The notes under the pieces are model-generated. The model was not told the DNA's origin. It saw nothing but the letters and a program-made list of their open reading frames with translations, and did not search any database. Below are positions 42,556-51,993 of a stretch of 64,000 nt of DNA, one piece after another; positions within the stretch are counted from its first letter, which is position 1, and each line of letters begins with the position of its first letter. The stretch comes from Staphylococcus sp. ACRSN. Lineage in GTDB: Bacteria > Bacillota > Bacilli > Staphylococcales > Staphylococcaceae. The stretch is taken from positions 62,001-126,000 of the forward strand of contig NZ_JAKRNS010000008.1 of assembly GCF_022346615.1 (NCBI RefSeq), written 5' to 3'. The position numbers and the translations under genes were made by a program.

Positions 42556-43710
42556 ATGTTTAAATGGACTATTATAGGTGGTGGCATACAAGCTGTAACA
42601 ATTGCACTGAAACTTAGAGAACAAGGTTTAGATACAAAAGATTTATGTATTATAGATCCACATTCCAACCTCTGTGAACAATTTAATACATTCACATCAA
42701 GAATTGAGATGCCTTATTTGCGTTCACCTTGTGTTCATCATGTACATCCGAACCCTTTTCATTTAAAGCAATTTGCTAAAATCAAACAATTTACTAATCC
42801 ATCTTATGGGAAATATCAAAGACCTAACAGAGAAATGTTTATGTATCATACACATGATTTAATCCATAAATTTGATTTAAATAAAAGCCACAAACAAACT
42901 ACTGTTACTGCTGTAGATAAGGATGCAGAATTTTGGCATTTACATTGTGACAATAAACAATGCATCATTTCGGAAAATGTTATTATTGCTTTTGGTTGTA
43001 ATCATCAAATAAAAACACCGCAGAGTTATAAAGACGCGTCAGATGTTTCTCATATTTTTGATAATACATATAAAGATTATGCTCATACCTCTCATGTGAT
43101 TGGTAGTGGGATTACTGCAGCACATTTAACTTTAAAATTATTAAAACAAAATCAAAGTCAAATTCATTTATGGACAAACAAGCCATTAGCAGTACACGAT
43201 TTCGATGCTGATTCTGGATGGCTTGGTCCAAGAAATATGAAAAAATTTAGTCAACTTGAAAATTCAACTGAAAAGAAAAGCGTAATTTTAGCTGAAAGGC
43301 ACAAAGGCTCAATGCCTAAAGAATTAGAATTGAGGCTAAAGAAATATGTGATGCAAGGGCGTCTTGTCATACACGTGAATGAACTAAAAAAAATAAAAAA
43401 TCATAAAATCATTACTGAACATCAACAATTATTATACGATTATATAATTTTTGCTACAGGCTTTGAAGAGACAATTATGCAACAACCGATCATTCAACAA
43501 TTAATTAAAATACACAAAGCACCGCTTCGGAGTTGCGGTTTACCAAATATCTCTTCTCAACTTGAGTGGCTACCAAATTTATATGTTTCTGGTGGATTAG
43601 CTGATTTAGAGTTAGGTCCTTTTGCCAGAAATATAATGGGTGGTAGAGAATCAGCAATAAGAATTACCCGTGCATTTATAGATAAAACTCATAAAACGAC
43701 TGTATCATAG
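42556..43710 (+). CDS. FAD/NAD(P)-binding protein of unknown function
   Basis: 384-residue soluble protein with an N-terminal FAD fold (WTIIGGGIQAVTIALKL), a second nucleotide-binding motif near residue 185 (VIGSGITAAHLTLKL) and a C-terminal flavin motif (LYDYIIFATGFEE, NLYVSGGLADLELGPFARN). The order resembles flavin N-monooxygenases of the lysine/ornithine hydroxylase superfamily, but no siderophore genes are nearby, so an oxygenase role is not assumed. ATG follows AGGAGG by 9 bases. Monocistronic after mnh. The substrate cannot be inferred. Confidence 0.75.
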   Translation: MFKWTIIGGGIQAVTIALKLREQGLDTKDLCIIDPHSNLCEQFNTFTSRIEMPYLRSPCVHHVHPNPFHLKQFAKIKQFTNPSYGKYQRPNREMFMYHTHDLIHKFDLNKSHKQTTVTAVDKDAEFWHLHCDNKQCIISENVIIAFGCNHQIKTPQSYKDASDVSHIFDNTYKDYAHTSHVIGSGITAAHLTLKLLKQNQSQIHLWTNKPLAVHDFDADSGWLGPRNMKKFSQLENSTEKKSVILAERHKGSMPKELELRLKKYVMQGRLVIHVNELKKIKNHKIITEHQQLLYDYIIFATGFEETIMQQPIIQQLIKIHKAPLRSCGLPNISSQLEWLPNLYVSGGLADLELGPFARNIMGGRESAIRITRAFIDKTHKTTVS

Positions 43711-43742
43711 ACTCTTTTACAAATTTTATATTAATAAAATTA

Positions 43743-43806
43743 AAAATACGCTTAATACTTATTATAAGTGTCTCGAATCACACATTTTAAGTATTAAGCG
43801 TATTTT
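43743..43806. terminator. Bidirectional terminator, FAD protein / thioesterase
   Basis: 19-bp perfect stem (43743-43761 with 43788-43806), A-run and T-run ends, loop of 26 bases. Confidence 0.88.
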
Positions 43807-43813
43807 ATATAGT

Positions 43814-44188
43814 TTACTTCCGTGGCTTGATGGCAATTGTGCCTCTCATAACACTAATTAGCCTGTCAAAATCATCTTTAATTTCAATATTCCATACTTG
43901 TGTTGTTTTGCCTTCGTGTAAGATTGTTGCAGTTGCAAAAACGGTACCTTCCATAGTTGAGCTAATATGGTTGGCATTCATTTCTAAACCTAAAGGTATA
44001 AATTTTTCAGTATCAATAATATGTGCAGCTCCAATTGAACAAGCCGTTTCGCCTAATGCTAAATTCGCACCACCGTGTAAGTAACCAAAAGGTTGTTTCA
44101 CTTTATCAGTTACTGGCATAGACATTATAATTTCACCATGACCTTCTTTTACAACTTTCATTTCTAACGTATCTATCATATTTGTCAT
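43814..44188 (-). CDS. PaaI-type hotdog thioesterase
   Basis: 124 residues forming one hotdog domain with the family signature PFGYLHGGANLALGETACSIGA (catalytic HGG region) and NHISSTMEGTVFATATILHEG. Members hydrolyse acyl-CoA, often aromatic or hydroxylated; in some bacteria a relative makes 1,4-dihydroxy-2-naphthoate for menaquinone, which I cannot decide here. Start ATG 44188 has GAGGTG upstream at 6 bases; the frame is open six codons further. It lies 31 bases downstream of the antiporter gene and is probably co-transcribed. Confidence 0.85.
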   Translation of the reverse strand: MTNMIDTLEMKVVKEGHGEIIMSMPVTDKVKQPFGYLHGGANLALGETACSIGAAHIIDTEKFIPLGLEMNANHISSTMEGTVFATATILHEGKTTQVWNIEIKDDFDRLISVMRGTIAIKPRK

Positions 44189-44219
44189 AATTGACACCTC
44201 ATTCAATACTTAATACTAC

Positions 44220-45536
44220 CTATAATACCATAGCAGCAATAGTACCAAAAATTATTAACGGTATATTATAAAATATAAAGTTCGGTATACATGTATCTCG
44301 AATGTGATCATGTTGACCATCAACATCAAGTCCTGCTGTTGGTCCTAAAGTTGAATCACTGGCAGGTGAACCTGAATCCCCTAATGCACTTGCTGTACCA
44401 ATCAATGCAATCAACGCCATTGTATCTAATCCTAATGATTCTCCCAATGGAATAAATAAAGTAGCTATAATTGGAATTGTCGCAAATGATGAGCCGATAC
44501 CAAGCGTAACAATTAAACCAATTATATACATCACAATAATGCTAATCAATTTATTATCACCAGTTATACCACTTAAACTATGCACAAGTTTCGTAATATC
44601 ACCCGTTTCATTCATTACACCTGCAAAACCATTCGCAGATAAAATAACAACACCAATAAATGACATAATCTTTATACCTTCAACAAAATTTTTGTCCAAT
44701 TCTGTCCATTTAAATGCACGTGATATAAAGAATATTAAAACACCGGCTAATGCGCCAAATATCATAGAATCTGTTAAAGTTTGGACAACAAAAGTTGCAA
44801 TGATAGAAACGATAGTAACGACAAGCACATAAGGTCTAATAACAATATCATCATTGTTTCTTTCTTCATTACGATCATTATATTCTCTTGGTTTTCTATA
44901 ATAAAACACACCTAAAATCAAACCGACAATATACCCTAATGAAGGTATAATCATCGCCTTCCAAATCATGCTCATTTCAATTGGATGATGTGCTTTTGTA
45001 AAACCATTGTCTATAATTTGATGGAATATTTGACCAAATCCAAATGGTAAAAGTACATATGGCCAACATAAACCAAATCCTATAATAATACCGATTTGTC
45101 TTCGATCAATTTTCAAATCGTTAAACAAGCTGATTAACGGCGGTATAACGATAGGAATAAATGCAATATGTACTGGAATTAAGTTTTGACTCATTATACT
45201 AAGTACCAATAAGGCAATAATAATGATAACCTTTACTTTTACTCGAGACATTTTACTATTTTCAGCGTGTATACTATTAATAATTTTATTTACTAAATAA
45301 TCAGTAATACCACTATATGAAATCAGTGCCGCAAAGCCACCTAATAAAGCGTAACTTAATGCAACTTCGGCACCATCAACGATATTTTTACCAAATACGG
45401 AAACGATGTCAGATACACTCATACCTGCAACTAATCCACCTACTAATGCACTGACAAATAAACTGATTACCACGTTAAGCCTACATAAGCAAAGTATAAT
45501 CATCAGTACAACTGCTATAACAACTGCATTGATCAC
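44220..45536 (-). CDS. YuiF-like Na+/H+ antiporter-family transporter
   Basis: About 438 residues with 10-12 helices. The sequence resembles the NhaC/YuiF group: paired repeats containing LSYALLGGFAALISYSG and IVTLGIGSSFATIPIIATLFIPLGE, and conserved SALGDSGSPASDSTLGPTAGL near the C-terminus. Some family members carry organic solutes rather than Na+, so the substrate is uncertain. The start is GTG 45536, 9 bases after AAAGGAG; the frame extends 7 codons upstream over that site. Probable operon with the thioesterase. Confidence 0.82.
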   Translation of the reverse strand: MINAVVIAVVLMIILCLCRLNVVISLFVSALVGGLVAGMSVSDIVSVFGKNIVDGAEVALSYALLGGFAALISYSGITDYLVNKIINSIHAENSKMSRVKVKVIIIIALLVLSIMSQNLIPVHIAFIPIVIPPLISLFNDLKIDRRQIGIIIGFGLCWPYVLLPFGFGQIFHQIIDNGFTKAHHPIEMSMIWKAMIIPSLGYIVGLILGVFYYRKPREYNDRNEERNNDDIVIRPYVLVVTIVSIIATFVVQTLTDSMIFGALAGVLIFFISRAFKWTELDKNFVEGIKIMSFIGVVILSANGFAGVMNETGDITKLVHSLSGITGDNKLISIIVMYIIGLIVTLGIGSSFATIPIIATLFIPLGESLGLDTMALIALIGTASALGDSGSPASDSTLGPTAGLDVDGQHDHIRDTCIPNFIFYNIPLIIFGTIAAMVL

Positions 45537-45735
45537 AAAACATAACTCCTTTATCACGTTATCGAACTAAAGTATCACGAAGATAATAGTACCAATTTCA
45601 ATTAAAATTGTCAATCCTATGTTTTAATCTATTATAGTGTACACATCATTTATACCACTAGAAGAATATCGGTATAACCAAATATTACTATTTATTGCGT
45701 TGAATACCTCACCCCATTATAGCCAATAGTTTATT

Positions 45736-47223
45736 TTATCTTTGATTTGATAACCAATCCACAATCGTTGTTACAAGGAATGCTGTAGGTCCTTTTGGTC
45801 CTTTATAGCTATTTTTATTCGTCGTCGCGGGCCCTGCAATATCAAAATGCATGTGTGGTACATTTCCAGCAAAATGATTAATAAATGTAGCTGCAAATAA
45901 TGCTTTTCCCTGTCCATTGGTATGGTTTACTAAATCTGCGACATCACTCTTTTTAATTAATTTTCTTTCTGTATCTGTCATTGGTAATTCAAATACATAT
46001 TCATCACGTTGTGAGGCCAGTGATAATATCTCCGACAACTCAGAACTAGCATTGTTATTAAACACTGCCGCTTTATCTTCTCCTAATGCTACAATAGCTG
46101 CTCCAGTCAATGTTGCAAAGTCTAAAATAACTTCAGGTTGAAATTGAGTTGCATAAAAAACTGCATCACCTAAGACAAGTCTTCCTTCTGCATCTGTGTT
46201 TAGTACCTCTACCGTTTCTCCACTTAAAGCTGTATAAACATCATCTGGTTTCATCGCAATCTCATTAATCATATTTTCAGCTGCCGCAATAACACCAACA
46301 ATGTTAATCTTCAGATTAAGTTTACTTACTGCATCAATCATTGCTACAACATTTGCTGAACCACACATATCAAACTTCATTGTTTGCATACCTGTTTTAG
46401 ATTTGATTGAATAACCACCCGAATCATAAGTAATACCCTTTCCAACGAGTGCTACAGGTGATTGATCCTCTGAAGTTCCATTATATGTTAATGTAATCAG
46501 TCTCGGACTATGTTTTGAGCCTTTACCAACTGCATGAATCAATCCAAAGCCCTCACGTTGTAATGTATCGCCATCTTTGACATCAACTGTTACATCGCTA
46601 TCTTTAAAATGATTCTCTATTAACTGTGCATAATAAGATGGCGTCAATATATTGGGTGGTATATTACTATAGTCTCTAGAAAGATTTATTGCATTTGCCA
46701 ATATAGAACCTCTATCAAGTGCTATTTGCAGTGCTTCAGTTGAAGCAGTACTGCTATGAATATCCAATTCAAGTTCATAAGGTGCAGATTTATTTGTTTT
46801 ATAACCGTCAAATTGATAAATAGCAGCTTCACTTTGTTGCCCTAACAAAGCAGCTAATTGTACATCTTCAAATATTTTTGATCTAAAAGTATCAAATAAA
46901 ATGTCAGCTTCAGTAATTCGCTCACTTTTTAAAAATTGAAATAACTCGCCAAATATATTTAAATATTGATTACTTGTTGCCTCTTTTAAATTTCCTAAAC
47001 CTACAGCAATCACTTTATAATCATTACCACTTAAATTAAAATGTGTTGAGCTAACCTTGCCGATATTACTACTTACAATATGCGTACGTTTTAATTGTTC
47101 TATTTTATCGTTTATAATTTCATCATTTAACTTTATGTCTTCTAGTTGATTAATATGTTCAGGTACTCCGATGATTAACGTTGAATGATGTGTTTTTGCA
47201 TTAGTTTGAATAGTTGATTTCAT
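45736..47223 (-). CDS. Leucyl aminopeptidase (M17 family)
   Basis: Cytosolic two-metal aminopeptidase of about 495 residues. The C-terminal catalytic domain carries [15 protein letters not shown] (metal Lys/Asp), the [13 protein letters not shown] signature, and [15 protein letters not shown]. The N-terminal half is the poorly conserved cap. The homologue is called AmpA or PepZ in S. aureus. Two adjacent ATG codons are possible; the second (47223) is better spaced from GAGGG. Monocistronic. Confidence 0.93.
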   Translation of the reverse strand: MKSTIQTNAKTHHSTLIIGVPEHINQLEDIKLNDEIINDKIEQLKRTHIVSSNIGKVSSTHFNLSGNDYKVIAVGLGNLKEATSNQYLNIFGELFQFLKSERITEADILFDTFRSKIFEDVQLAALLGQQSEAAIYQFDGYKTNKSAPYELELDIHSSTASTEALQIALDRGSILANAINLSRDYSNIPPNILTPSYYAQLIENHFKDSDVTVDVKDGDTLQREGFGLIHAVGKGSKHSPRLITLTYNGTSEDQSPVALVGKGITYDSGGYSIKSKTGMQTMKFDMCGSANVVAMIDAVSKLNLKINIVGVIAAAENMINEIAMKPDDVYTALSGETVEVLNTDAEGRLVLGDAVFYATQFQPEVILDFATLTGAAIVALGEDKAAVFNNNASSELSEILSLASQRDEYVFELPMTDTERKLIKKSDVADLVNHTNGQGKALFAATFINHFAGNVPHMHFDIAGPATTNKNSYKGPKGPTAFLVTTIVDWLSNQR

Positions 47224-47275
47224 CATATTCCCTCACTTTTCATGTTTTTAAAAGTTTTTATTTTTCAATTTAACA

Positions 47276-47312
47276 AAAAGACCCATCTTATTGAAAGACA
47301 GGTCTTTTTACT
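47276..47312 (-). terminator. ndh terminator
   Basis: Stem AAAAAGACC / GGTCTTTTT with an inner TCTT/AAGA pairing; T-run on the minus strand. Confidence 0.85.
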
Positions 47313-47358
47313 AATGACTCACATACTTTAAGCCTATGTGACTTATTAAATTCAGATA

Positions 47359-48567
47359 TTAAAATTTACCTTTTTTGAATGCTAAACCAATACCGCCAAG
47401 TTTAAACACGGCACGCGTATCGATTACTTTCTTCATGAAGGCAGCTTTTTTACCTTGGATATCTTTACCGTAAACAACACCAACACCGTCTCCAGAACCT
47501 AATGAACATACAGTACCACGGTCAACATATGTGAACTCTTGAGTTGGTTGACCTTCTAAGATATTTTTAATATTTTTAGCTGTGTGTTCACCTTCTTGCA
47601 TAGCGATTTGAGCAGTTGTTGGTAATGGGCGCTCTTCACCTGCAGGAATAAATGCTGATACATCACCGATTACAAAAATGTTATCGTAACCTTCGATAGT
47701 TAAATCTTGTTTAGTTACGATACGGCCACGTTTAACGCCTTCGAATGAAGCTTCCATTAATTGGCTACCGCGCACACCAGCTGCCCAAACAGCAGTGTTT
47801 GCTTCTAATTGTTGTTCTTCATCGTTAACTTTAACTACAAATCCTTTTTCGTTAGCCGCAACGATTGGTGTAGCAATTTTGAATTCAACGCCTTTACTTT
47901 CTAAGTAACTTACAGCATGGTTAACTAATTCATCAGAGAATTGAGGTAACATTTTTGGAGCAGCTTCAACACAAGTTACTTTAACTTTACTTTGTTCTAC
48001 ACCATATTTGTTACATAATTCTGGGATACGATCAGCTAATTCACCCAAGAATTCAACACCAGTGAAACCAGCGCCACCAACTAAAATAGCTAAGTCATTA
48101 TCATCTTTTTCTTTTGAAGATGCATAATTAGCAAATTTGTCTTCGATGTGACGAGATAATTTACGAGCAGTTAAAACATTTTCAATTTGGAATGCATGTT
48201 CTTTCATTCCTTTAATACCAAATGTTTCACTTTCAAATCCTAATGCTACAACTAAAATATCAAAATCAAAGATACCAGCATCTGTTTCAACTTTTTTAGC
48301 GTTACGGTCAATTTTAGTAACTTCAGCTTTAACAAAGTTAACTTTGTCTTTATTTAAAACACTTTCAACTGGATATAGTAAATCTTCATAGCTAATTGTA
48401 CCTGCAGAAGCTTCATGTAACCATGTTGCTTCGTAGTGGTAATCATTTTTATTAATTAACGTAATTTCAGCTTCATCTGCTGAAATTTGCTTTTGTAATT
48501 TTGTGATAGTTTGTAAACCTGCATAACCAGCGCCTAAAACTAAAACTTTTTTACGATCTTGAGCCAT
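47359..48567 (-). CDS. ndh: Type II NADH:quinone dehydrogenase
   Basis: Single-subunit, non-proton-pumping dehydrogenase that feeds NADH electrons to menaquinone at the inner membrane face. 402 residues: FAD fold ([17 protein letters not shown]), NADH fold ([20 protein letters not shown]), quinone-side motif region ([17 protein letters not shown]) and a C-terminal amphipathic membrane anchor ([23 protein letters not shown], over about 380-402). AGGTGA precedes ATG 48567 at 5 bases; an ATG three codons upstream abuts the site and is rejected. Monocistronic. A shorter paralogue lies at 49863. Confidence 0.95.
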   Translation of the reverse strand: MAQDRKKVLVLGAGYAGLQTITKLQKQISADEAEITLINKNDYHYEATWLHEASAGTISYEDLLYPVESVLNKDKVNFVKAEVTKIDRNAKKVETDAGIFDFDILVVALGFESETFGIKGMKEHAFQIENVLTARKLSRHIEDKFANYASSKEKDDNDLAILVGGAGFTGVEFLGELADRIPELCNKYGVEQSKVKVTCVEAAPKMLPQFSDELVNHAVSYLESKGVEFKIATPIVAANEKGFVVKVNDEEQQLEANTAVWAAGVRGSQLMEASFEGVKRGRIVTKQDLTIEGYDNIFVIGDVSAFIPAGEERPLPTTAQIAMQEGEHTAKNIKNILEGQPTQEFTYVDRGTVCSLGSGDGVGVVYGKDIQGKKAAFMKKVIDTRAVFKLGGIGLAFKKGKF

Positions 48568-48790
48568 TTCATTCACCTAAGCTTTCATATATTATTTGTT
48601 GCATAAGTCTTTTTCTATACCCTAATTGTATTTATGTAAGTCACAAAAAAGACATTTTTCATCCAATACTAATTTTATAGTTTTTATACTTGATTTTCAA
48701 GCGCTAACGCATATATTGTTTATTTTTTCACATAAACAATTAAAAGATACAGGTTAACGTTACTTAACGAAACGATAACCTGTTAATTAA

Positions 48791-49150
48791 TTAACAGTCT
48801 TCAGGTGTTCCTGCAACTTTAGCAGTTCTAAATGAGCTTCCACAACCGCAAGAAGCAATTGCATTTGGGTTATCAATTTGGAAACCGCCACCCATCAATG
48901 ACTGTTTGAAATCTATAGTTGTACCTTGTAAGACTGGTGCATCCATTTTGTCTATCAATACTTTTAAGCCATGAAATTCATATACTTCATCATTTTCACC
49001 TGGCTCTGGTTCAGCAGACATGCCATAAGTAAGGCCCGTACATCCACCACCATTTACTTTAACCTTTAAGTAACCGTCTGCCATCTCATTTTGTTCTAAC
49101 ATATCTTTAACTTCATATGCTGCAGCTTCTGTTACGTCAATTACTGCCAT
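48791..49150 (-). CDS. sufA: A-type iron-sulfur carrier (HesB/IscA family)
   Basis: 119 residues with the three family cysteines: one in GGGCTGLTYGM and two in ASCGCGSSF near the C-terminus. A-type carriers receive clusters from the SufBCD scaffold and hand them to apoproteins; the stand-alone S. aureus homologue is called SufA. ATG follows GGGAGG. It starts 13 bases after the YuzB-family gene on the same strand, so the two form an operon. Confidence 0.92.
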   Translation of the reverse strand: MAVIDVTEAAAYEVKDMLEQNEMADGYLKVKVNGGGCTGLTYGMSAEPEPGENDEVYEFHGLKVLIDKMDAPVLQGTTIDFKQSLMGGGFQIDNPNAIASCGCGSSFRTAKVAGTPEDC

Positions 49151-49163
49151 AATTATTACCTCC

Positions 49164-49400
49164 CTAAAAAATCCATGTTTCTTCTATATGCGCATAAATA
49201 TTTTGTAATAAGTCATCTGGCGATTCACCCTCAACCATATCACCATTCACTAATGCATACAAGCTACTAGAACATATGCCACAATTTTGTAAGCAACCAT
49301 ATTCTAAAACATCTACACCTGGATCATTTTCCAGTTGATTGTATACATAGTCTCCACCTTTCGCTAAGTTCGAAATGCAGAACTCTACTATTGGATTCAT
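49164..49400 (-). CDS. YuzB-family protein (UPF0349/DUF1450)
   Basis: 78 residues, four cysteines: FCISNL, and a tight cluster in [20 protein letters not shown]. The last resembles a thioredoxin-like ferredoxin or a metal/cluster site. Function unknown; the pairing with sufA suggests a role in metal or thiol chemistry (inference). Start ATG 49400 follows GAGGGTG by 5 bases, giving exactly the known family length. Confidence 0.87.
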   Translation of the reverse strand: MNPIVEFCISNLAKGGDYVYNQLENDPGVDVLEYGCLQNCGICSSSLYALVNGDMVEGESPDDLLQNIYAHIEETWIF

Positions 49401-49650
49401 AATACACCCTCTCATTAATTATCAGTTATACAATTATAACAAATTCATTCAATTTACGACACATGCTTGCTTGTAAGCTATAACTATTTTTATAAATAAT
49501 ATCATTTTTTAACAATATTTTTTTGTGTAATATGACATCATATACAACTAATTATGTAATACGCGCTATATCGCCAATAGTTAGGTTTACTCACTACTTC
49601 ATATACTAGTTAAATCGTTTTCATGATAGCCCTTTATTACTATAACTTAT
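49401..49650. other. Divergent spacer between the YuzB-like gene and the NADH dehydrogenase-like gene
   Basis: AT-rich, without a gene; should contain the yuzB-sufA promoter on the minus strand, not resolved. Confidence 0.4.
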
Positions 49651-49679
49651 TTGTAGAACCATACAAAAAAGCATATAAT
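49651..49679 (+). promoter_or_regulatory. Candidate promoter of the second NADH dehydrogenase-like gene
   Basis: TTGTAG, 17 bases, TATAAT. It would give a leader of about 175 bases before the ATG at 49863; in it, TTGATAA at 49774-49780 can pair with TTATCAA near 49818-49824. Confidence 0.6.
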
Positions 49680-49862
49680 GTATTTAAGTAAGCTGTTTAT
49701 AAAAAATTGGTATATCAATATAAGACAAATATGATTTAACCACATTATATTTAATAACTTACATTGATGCATAATTGATAAGACACTATGCTTTTCACAG
49801 CTCAACTCGCAATGCTTTTATCAAATGTTCAATACAATTTTTACTAGAGGGGTATATTAATA

Positions 49863-50927
49863 ATGAAAAATTTAGTTCTTTTAGGTGGCGGTTACGGAAA
49901 TATGCGTATAATGTCACATATTTTACCAAATGCGCTTCCAGAAAATTATAACATTACACTTATCGATCGCATGCCTTATCATGGGCTAAAGCCAGAATTC
50001 TATGAATTAGCTGCAGGTACGAAATCTGATAAAGATATTCGTATGAGTTTCCCTAATTCTGATCGATTAAATAATGTTTATGGAGAAATTAACGATATTA
50101 ATTTGGATGATCAAATTGTTTCAGTGGGAAATACTAAAGTAGATTATGATGAATTAGTTATCGGTCTTGGTTGTGAAGATAAATACCATAACGTCCCGGG
50201 TGCTGAAGAATACACACACAGTATCCAAACATTATCTAAATCACGTGAAACTTTCCACCATATAAGTGAATTGCCTAATGGTGCAAAAGTAGGTATCGTA
50301 GGTGCTGGATTAAGTGGGATTGAACTTGCAAGTGAATTAAGAGAAAGTCGTGAAGATTTGGATATTTATCTTTATGATAGAGGAGAGCGTATTTTAAGTC
50401 GCTTCCCTGAAAAATTAAGTACTTATATAGAAAAATGGTTTAGAAAAAACAATGTTAAAGTTATACCTAATTCTGACATCAATCGTGTAGAACCAGGGCG
50501 TATTTACAATAATGATGTTCCTGAAGAATTAGATTTAATTGTTTGGACTGCAGGTATTCAACCAGTAGAATTAGTAAGAAACTTACCAATTGACATTAGT
50601 AAGAGTGGTCGAGTAATTTTAAATCAATATCACCAAGTTCCAACTTATCCAAATGTTTATGTTGTTGGTGACTGTGCAGAATTACCTCACGCACCAAGTG
50701 CACAATTAGCAGAAGCACAAGGTGATCAAATCGCTGATGTTATGAAGTTACAATGGCAAGACAAACCTCTACCTGAAAAAATGCCAGAAATCAAAATCCA
50801 AGGTTTCTTAGGTTCTTTAGGAGATAAAAAAGGTTTTGCTTACATTATGGATAGAACTGTAACTGGCCGTTTAGCTTCAATCTTAAAATCTGGTGTACTA
50901 TGGTTGTACAAATACCATAACGGATAA
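49863..50927 (+). CDS. NADH dehydrogenase-like flavoprotein (NDH-2 family)
   Basis: 354 residues, homologous to the 402-residue enzyme at 47359 but shorter. FAD fold LVLLGGGYGNMRIMSHIL, NADH fold GIVGAGLSGIELASELRE, second FAD motif YPNVYVVGDCAEL and quinone-region AQLAEAQGDQIADVM are present. The C-terminal SILKSGVLWLYKYHNG is a short possible membrane anchor. S. aureus also has two such proteins at this locus, both reported as NADH:quinone oxidoreductases. ATG follows AGAGGGG. Shares a two-way terminator with the YuzD-family gene. Confidence 0.9.
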   Translation: MKNLVLLGGGYGNMRIMSHILPNALPENYNITLIDRMPYHGLKPEFYELAAGTKSDKDIRMSFPNSDRLNNVYGEINDINLDDQIVSVGNTKVDYDELVIGLGCEDKYHNVPGAEEYTHSIQTLSKSRETFHHISELPNGAKVGIVGAGLSGIELASELRESREDLDIYLYDRGERILSRFPEKLSTYIEKWFRKNNVKVIPNSDINRVEPGRIYNNDVPEELDLIVWTAGIQPVELVRNLPIDISKSGRVILNQYHQVPTYPNVYVVGDCAELPHAPSAQLAEAQGDQIADVMKLQWQDKPLPEKMPEIKIQGFLGSLGDKKGFAYIMDRTVTGRLASILKSGVLWLYKYHNG

Positions 50928-50970
50928 AGTAGCTTAATCTATATTTTACAAATGAAAATATCAATAAATC

Positions 50971-51018
50971 AAAACAGTGAGGCGTACTAGTTATGACTAG
51001 AATACTTCACTGTTTTTT
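50971..51018. terminator. Bidirectional terminator, NDH-like / YuzD-family gene
   Basis: AAAACAGTGA / TCACTGTTTT outer stem (50971-50980 with 51007-51016) with an inner CTAG/CTAG pairing and T-run. Confidence 0.85.
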
Positions 51019-51061
51019 ATTTCTACTATTTAATTAACCCGCTGATAAAATATTTGAATAG

Positions 51062-51373
51062 CTATCTTTGTTCCATAAATTTCGTTAATTGATTTAATTG
51101 AATGTATCCGTCAGCTACATATTCATCGTTGATTGTAATTAATGGATAAAACAATTCATCTTGTTGAATACGTTCAATAAATTGCTGATCGTGATCTGTC
51201 AGGTTTTCAGTATCTTTTTCAATGTCAATATAAGTAAATTCAAATGAAGTATCTGGATATTTTCTCTTTAATAACGGCTGTAACCATTCAAACGTATTCT
51301 GTGAAGTTGGAGCATTAACACAACTCGCACATACAATATCTGCACCATAAACAACAACACTCGCTTTATTCAT
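51062..51373 (-). CDS. YuzD-family protein (DUF1462)
   Basis: 103 residues with a thioredoxin-like fold pattern: VVVYGADIVCASCVNAPTS with a CxxC-like pair, followed by beta-alpha units and FYPLITINDEYVADGYIQL, which resembles the cis-proline strand. Function unknown. Divergent from nfu (109 bases apart), consistent with a link to Fe-S or thiol handling. ATG is preceded by GGGGATAG. Confidence 0.86.
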   Translation of the reverse strand: MNKASVVVYGADIVCASCVNAPTSQNTFEWLQPLLKRKYPDTSFEFTYIDIEKDTENLTDHDQQFIERIQQDELFYPLITINDEYVADGYIQLNQLTKFMEQR

Positions 51374-51482
51374 CGTTTATCTATCCCCTTTTGTTTTCAT
51401 TTATAGATTTTTCAACATATATCTATTATAATAAAAAGATAAGTATAACATGAAATTATTTACTTGGAAGGGAGGCATTTCC

Positions 51483-51725
51483 ATGCCAACTGAAAACGCA
51501 ACGATGTTTGATCAAGTAGCTGAGGTTATTGAAAGATTGCGTCCATTCTTACTACGTGATGGTGGTGACTGTTCACTTGTAGATGTAGAAGATGGTATTG
51601 TTAAATTACAATTACATGGTGCTTGTGGTACATGCCCTAGCTCAACAATCACGTTAAAAGCAGGGATTGAACGTGCTTTACATGAAGAAGTACCTGGTGT
51701 CATTGAAGTAGAACAAGTATTCTAA
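51483..51725 (+). CDS. nfu: NifU C-terminal domain iron-sulfur carrier
   Basis: 80 residues comprising just the Nfu domain, with the cluster-binding CxxC in [15 protein letters not shown] and the typical [18 protein letters not shown]. It delivers 4Fe-4S clusters to targets such as aconitase; in this window LipA and AddB are plausible clients. ATG 51483 follows GGGAGG by 7 bases; an upstream in-frame ATG at 51450 lacks a site. Monocistronic with its own terminator. Confidence 0.93.
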   Translation: MPTENATMFDQVAEVIERLRPFLLRDGGDCSLVDVEDGIVKLQLHGACGTCPSSTITLKAGIERALHEEVPGVIEVEQVF

Positions 51726-51827
51726 TAAACAGCAAATTGTTGCAATTACAATTCATGATAATCACACACCATCAATTATAGACACAATAAACAAGTGTTA
51801 TTAGAATATAGTATATTCTAACTTAAG

Positions 51828-51873
51828 AAAAACGGTAAATGCTATCTTATTGAAGATAGCATTTACCGTTTTT
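51828..51873 (+). terminator. nfu terminator
   Basis: About 20-bp perfect stem (51829-51848 with 51853-51872) and T-run, about 100 bases beyond the nfu stop. It may also serve dltD from the other side. Confidence 0.85.
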
Positions 51874-51993
51874 ATTTGTATATTGAATTGATTCATACGT
51901 AATATTCAAGAGACTCTTTAGAATGACAACCTAGCAACTTTACATAATTACTGCTTTACAAAGCAATTGTTTAATTACTATACAGTTCTCTTT

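Noticed and set aside
42477..42695. 72-codon minus-strand frame at the start of the FAD-protein gene
   Set aside because: Overlaps that gene's promoter and start on the opposite strand and has no ribosome site or recognisable sequence.
44539..44832. 97-codon plus-strand frame opposite the YuiF-like gene
   Set aside because: Antisense shadow of a membrane protein.
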